From CAZDYI01 sp964509765 (GTDB lineage: Bacteria; Pseudomonadota; Gammaproteobacteria; Tethybacterales; Tethybacteraceae): a stretch of DNA of 8,377 nucleotides. The notes under the pieces are model-generated. The model had not been told where the DNA came from. It searched no databases and saw nothing but the letters and a program-made list of their open reading frames with translations. A program made the translations under genes and the position numbers. The stretch spans positions 1-8,377 of the forward strand of contig CAZDYI010000093.1 of assembly GCA_964509765.1 (NCBI GenBank), given 5' to 3'. Each line of letters opens with the position of its first letter. Position 1 is the first letter of the stretch. Shown piece after piece: positions 6,755 through 8,377 of the stretch.

Positions 6755-6850
6755 AGTGGTCCCCGGCAACACGCCGGATCGAACGATCCGGGACGGATAA
6801 CCCCCGAAGGGGCAGTGGCGCTGGCCAAGCCCGTGTTGCCGGGAGCCACT
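6755..6850 (-). ncRNA. Structured small RNA, array unit 4 (divergent, extended stem)
   Basis: The closing stem is extended to 19 positions (6755-6773 with 6832-6850): outer bases AGTGG pair with CCACT and replace the GAGAC/GTCTC-type outer end of other units, with two imperfect positions inside. Hairpin A, CCGGATC/GATCCGG (6774-6780 and 6785-6791), is fully paired. Hairpin B (6801-6804 and 6809-6812) reads on the minus strand as CCCC-TTCG-GGGG, a cUUCGg tetraloop. Hairpin C is GGC-caa-GCC (6823-6831) where other units have GAC-caa-GTC, another paired change. The RNA is about 96 nt. Confidence 0.77.
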
Positions 6851-6854
6851 GTGC

Positions 6855-6884
6855 ATGTTAGCATGAAGCAGACTGACAAGTCAA
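6855..6884 (-). promoter_or_regulatory. Second-class sigma-70 promoter of RNA unit 4
   Basis: Minus strand: -35 TTGACT (6884-6879), 18-nt spacer, -10 TAACAT (6860-6855). It shares TTGACTTGTC and GCTAACATG with unit 6 and differs from the TATAAT-type promoters of units 1-3 and 5. It is expected to be weaker and possibly controlled differently. Confidence 0.68.
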
Positions 6885-6922
6885 GCAGGAAGCAAATGCC
6901 TCGCATTGTCGAGAGACAAAGA

Positions 6923-7014
6923 GAGACCCCGGCAACACGCCAGATCTAAAGATCCGGAAAGGATAACCCCGTAAAGGGCATAGGCTCCGACCAAGTCCGT
7001 GTTGCCGGGGCCTC
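6923..7014 (-). ncRNA. Structured small RNA, array unit 5
   Basis: The closing stem pairs 6923-6939 with 6998-7014 (17 positions, one imperfect, G-U on the minus strand). Hairpin A, CCAGATC/GATCCGG (6940-6946 and 6951-6957), has one minus-strand G-U and a UUUA loop. Hairpin B pairs CCC 6967-6969 with GGG 6976-6978. Hairpin C is GAC-caa-GTC (6989-6997). The body is very close to unit 6 although its promoter belongs to the class of units 1-3, suggesting recombination between units. Confidence 0.77.
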
Positions 7015-7021
7015 GCAGGAA

Positions 7022-7050
7022 ATTCTACCGTTTTTCTGCCGTGCTGTCAA
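7022..7050 (-). promoter_or_regulatory. Sigma-70 promoter of RNA unit 5
   Basis: Minus strand: perfect -35 TTGACA (7050-7045), 17-nt spacer, -10 TAGAAT (7027-7022). A second TTGACA lies further upstream (7058-7053), 8 nt away from the first, but its distance to the -10 is too long. The predicted start is G7014 or G7016. Confidence 0.8.
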
Positions 7051-7126
7051 GCTGTCAATCCGATCTTGCGGAATGGCCTCGAGATCAATTCGGCAAGCGA
7101 AGCCAACAGTCCGAGCCGGTAACAGT

Positions 7127-7214
7127 GTCCCGGCAAACACGCCAGATCCAATGATCCGGAAAGGATAACCCCTAAAGGGGCATGGGCTCCGACCAAGTCC
7201 GTGATTGCCGGGAC
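7127..7214 (-). ncRNA. Structured small RNA, array unit 6 (first transcribed)
   Basis: The closing stem pairs 7127-7141 with 7200-7214. Compared with other units both arms carry one extra base at the same level (A in GGCAAACACG, A in CGTGATTGCC), giving a symmetric one-nucleotide internal mismatch. Hairpin A, CCAGATC/GATCCGG (7142-7148 and 7153-7159), has one minus-strand G-U. Hairpin B, CCCC-taaa-GGGG (7169-7180), is perfect. Hairpin C is GAC-caa-GTC (7191-7199). The predicted start is G7214, exactly the first base of the stem. Confidence 0.76.
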
Positions 7215-7220
7215 GTTCAC

Positions 7221-7250
7221 ATGTTAGCACGAATGCGGCGGACAAGTCAA
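7221..7250 (-). promoter_or_regulatory. Second-class sigma-70 promoter of RNA unit 6
   Basis: Minus strand: -35 TTGACT (7250-7245), 18-nt spacer, -10 TAACAT (7226-7221), with the predicted start seven nt on, at G7214. Homology to the array ends at about 7250, immediately upstream of this -35. Confidence 0.7.
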
Positions 7251-7556
7251 CCCCGCTGACCCGAGAGCTTGCCGTGCCTCCGTTGCGTAGCCGCACATTC
7301 TAGGTCCGAACCTGCTGTGATCTCTTCGTGATTGCTTTCTCTGGAATCGCCTTGCGACCTCTGCGTCACGCATCTGCATCTTCCATCCATCAGCAGCTCC
7401 TTGGCTCTGCAGGATCGAGGCGAGATGAAGCGCATGAGGCAGGCCCAGGACTTGATGGCTGGCAAACGCTCCCCGACATACTGACGAGCAATCGCCTGTC
7501 AGCATCAAGCAAATAAAATCCCCTTCAGCCGACACGTCAGCAACGCGGGAGGGCAG
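7251..7556. other. Intergenic stretch without a convincing gene
   Basis: About 300 nt between the RNA array and the PhyH gene. Short frames on both strands (7328-7516 plus, 7247-7465 minus) show no recognisable protein and no strong Shine-Dalgarno. A TAAAAT (7514-7519) could be a -10 for the PhyH gene but lacks a good -35. A weak CTGAC/GTCAG dyad sits at 7481-7502. I see no further copy of the array repeat; the fragment CTGGCAAACGC near 7459 resembles its edge only slightly. Confidence 0.5.
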
Positions 7557-7559
7557 ATG

Positions 7560-8377
7560 ATGGTCACGCCGATGCAAAGGTACCTGTTCGACCTCAGGGG
7601 CTACTTGGTCCTCGAGGGCGCGCTGTCGGCCGACGAGGTCGCCGAGTGCAACTCTGTCCTTGACGGGATGCTCGACACCAAGGAGAACGAGTGGCGCGGC
7701 CATGTCCACGGCCACAACTTCAGCGGCGGCCACGAGGGCCTGAACCTCCAGCAGATCTACGAGGCCGGCCCGGCCTTCGAGCGCCTGATCGACCATCCCT
7801 CCTGGTACGACCTGATCACCCACTTCATCGGCACCGACAAGCCGAACTTCGACGGCCACCACGGCCCTGTGTTCATCGACGAGAACTTCGCGAGCATAAG
7901 GGGGCCGGGCGAGGCGATCGGCCTGCACTCAGGCGCGACCGAGGGTCTGCTGCGCAACAGCTACAGCTACGTCAACAACAGGTTCCACTGCGCGCAGGTC
8001 AACATCCTGATGGCCCTGACCGACATCGGCGAGGGCGACGGCGGGACGATCATCATACCCGGCAGCCACAAGTCGTGCGTCGAGCACCCCCGCTACCACG
8101 AGCACAGGATGAAGGACGACGAGGCGACCTCGGCCGACGGCGTCGAGGGCGGCATGGAGGTTTTCCTGTCAGCGGGCGACGCGCTTCTGTTCGTCGACTC
8201 GATCATGCACGGCTCGGCCAAGCGGGCCAACGAGGGCCAGCGCCGCATGCTCGTCTATCGCTACGGCCCGTCGTGGGGGTTCTTCCGCCACCCGTACCGG
8301 CCGTCGCAGGAGCTGCTCGAGCGGCTCACCCCGCTGCAGCGCCAGATCGTGATGCCGCACGAGAAGGTCCTCGAGCC
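7560..8377 (+). CDS. Phytanoyl-CoA dioxygenase (PhyH)-like Fe(II)/2-oxoglutarate oxygenase, 3'-truncated by window edge
   Basis: 272 complete residues of a PhyH-superfamily enzyme are visible and the frame runs off the window. Cupin-like core motifs: YLFDLRGYLVLEGALSADEV at the N-terminus, IGLHSGATEG with proximal His123, HCAQVNILMALTDIGEGDGGTIIIPGSHKS in the middle, and FVDSIMHGSAKRANEGQRRMLVYRYG with distal His217 and Arg229 as candidate 2-oxoglutarate contact. The usual H-x-D iron triad is H-S-G here (His123, Gly125). The substrate is unknown; these enzymes are often hydroxylases of small molecules. Two in-frame ATGs exist (7557 and 7560). I chose 7560 because GGAGGG (7548-7553) then sits 6 nt upstream rather than 3. 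No clear promoter and no partner gene are visible. Confidence 0.88.
   Translation, partial: MVTPMQRYLFDLRGYLVLEGALSADEVAECNSVLDGMLDTKENEWRGHVHGHNFSGGHEGLNLQQIYEAGPAFERLIDHPSWYDLITHFIGTDKPNFDGHHGPVFIDENFASIRGPGEAIGLHSGATEGLLRNSYSYVNNRFHCAQVNILMALTDIGEGDGGTIIIPGSHKSCVEHPRYHEHRMKDDEATSADGVEGGMEVFLSAGDALLFVDSIMHGSAKRANEGQRRMLVYRYGPSWGFFRHPYRPSQELLERLTPLQRQIVMPHEKVLE

Larger units (their letters stand above)
6121..7250 (-). repeat. Tandem array of six promoter-plus-structured-RNA units
   Basis: Six diverged copies share the plus-strand core CCCGGCAACACGCC, which starts near 6138, 6354, 6557, 6763, 6929 and 7130. The CAACACG core recurs at intervals of 216, 203, 206, 166 and 201 nt. Each copy contains, read on the minus strand, a sigma-70 promoter, a ~90-nt cloverleaf-like RNA, then a spacer. 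The spacers are themselves related between units, for example CCGCAAGATCGG, CCGCAATGCCGG and CCACATGACCTA just before the -35, so whole units were duplicated and then diverged. The array is less GC-rich than the flanking genes. It has no conserved reading frame: the open frames inside start and stop at different points of the repeat. The six RNAs and promoters are listed separately; units are numbered left to right, so unit 6 is transcriptionally farthest upstream. Confidence 0.85.

Noticed and set aside
6374..6949. Several short open frames on both strands within the array (68-108 residues)
   Set aside because: They run across repeat units in different phases, share only repeat-derived peptides, lack consistent ribosome-binding sites and are explained by the structured RNA repeat.
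6134..7214. tRNA or tRNA-like genes because of the cloverleaf outline
   Set aside because: The closing stem is 15 bp or longer, there is no T-loop GTTCRANY box, no anticodon-arm geometry and no CCA end.
6134..7214. Hammerhead, twister, pistol or HDV self-cleaving ribozyme
   Set aside because: I could not find their conserved core nucleotides on either strand, for example CTGATGA with GAAA for hammerhead.
6134..7214. MITE or REP-like palindromic insertion elements with 15-bp inverted ends
   Set aside because: Possible for the origin, but promoters outside the palindrome are conserved at fixed distance, no target-site duplications are evident and units are strictly tandem in one orientation.
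6121..7250. CRISPR array
   Set aside because: Repeats are ~90-nt diverged structured units with long homologous spacers containing promoters; there are no short identical repeats, unique uniform spacers or cas genes.
6121..7250. Integron attC cassette array
   Set aside because: The spacing is suggestive, but the arms read GGCAACACG/CGTGTTGCC without the GTTRRRY/RYYYAAC core sites, and no cassette genes or integrase are present.
7224..7928. 234-residue minus-strand frame overlapping the PhyH start
   Set aside because: Its larger part is antisense to clear PhyH coding sequence and the remainder covers the intergenic region without motifs.

Overview
The window looks like a GC-rich Gram-negative bacterial chromosome. 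The IspG is the short form with CPGCG and MGCVVNGPGESKHADIGISLPG blocks, which I associate with Alphaproteobacteria and relatives. Shine-Dalgarno sites are purine rich, and textbook sigma-70 (TTGACA/TATAAT) promoters occur. The exact lineage cannot be fixed from this sequence alone.

Left part (1-4541) is housekeeping and transport. It holds the 3' part of rlmN (23S rRNA/tRNA adenine-C2 methyltransferase), overlapping by 4 nt with a complete ispG (isoprenoid precursor synthesis, non-mevalonate pathway). Next come an NCS2 purine (xanthine/urate-type) permease behind a hairpin-rich leader and, convergent with it, an alpha/beta hydrolase. Three short GC-rich hairpins lie between those last two genes.

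Middle part (4728-7250) is accessory. A lone phage Mu gpF-like (MuF) head-morphogenesis gene has a complete MuF domain followed by a roughly 200-residue C-terminal region of visibly lower GC that I cannot assign. MuF proteins with variable C-terminal domains are known phage-borne polymorphic toxins, so this is a candidate effector without an obvious immunity gene. Directly abutting and overlapping its 3' end is the most remarkable object in the window: a tandem array of six diverged units on the minus strand, 166-216 nt apart. Each unit has its own near-consensus sigma-70 promoter (-35 TTGACA or TTGACT, 17-18 nt spacer, -10 TATAAT-like). The predicted start falls at or within 3 nt of a conserved ~88-96 nt cloverleaf-like RNA: a 15-19 bp closing stem enclosing three hairpins. 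Compensatory base changes, minus-strand G-U wobbles and a cUUCGg tetraloop support a real RNA read from the minus strand. I recognise no described family; it reads as a cluster of sibling small RNAs.

Right part (7251-8377): about 300 nt with no convincing gene, then the 5' part of a phytanoyl-CoA dioxygenase (PhyH)-like Fe(II)/2-oxoglutarate enzyme. Its iron-binding motif reads H-S-G where H-x-D is usual.

How it fits together: the housekeeping genes are an ordinary backbone. The MuF gene plus RNA array looks like an acquired cassette, with the array's last RNA converging on and overlapping the MuF mRNA by 28 nt, so antisense or trans pairing between RNA array and MuF gene is possible.
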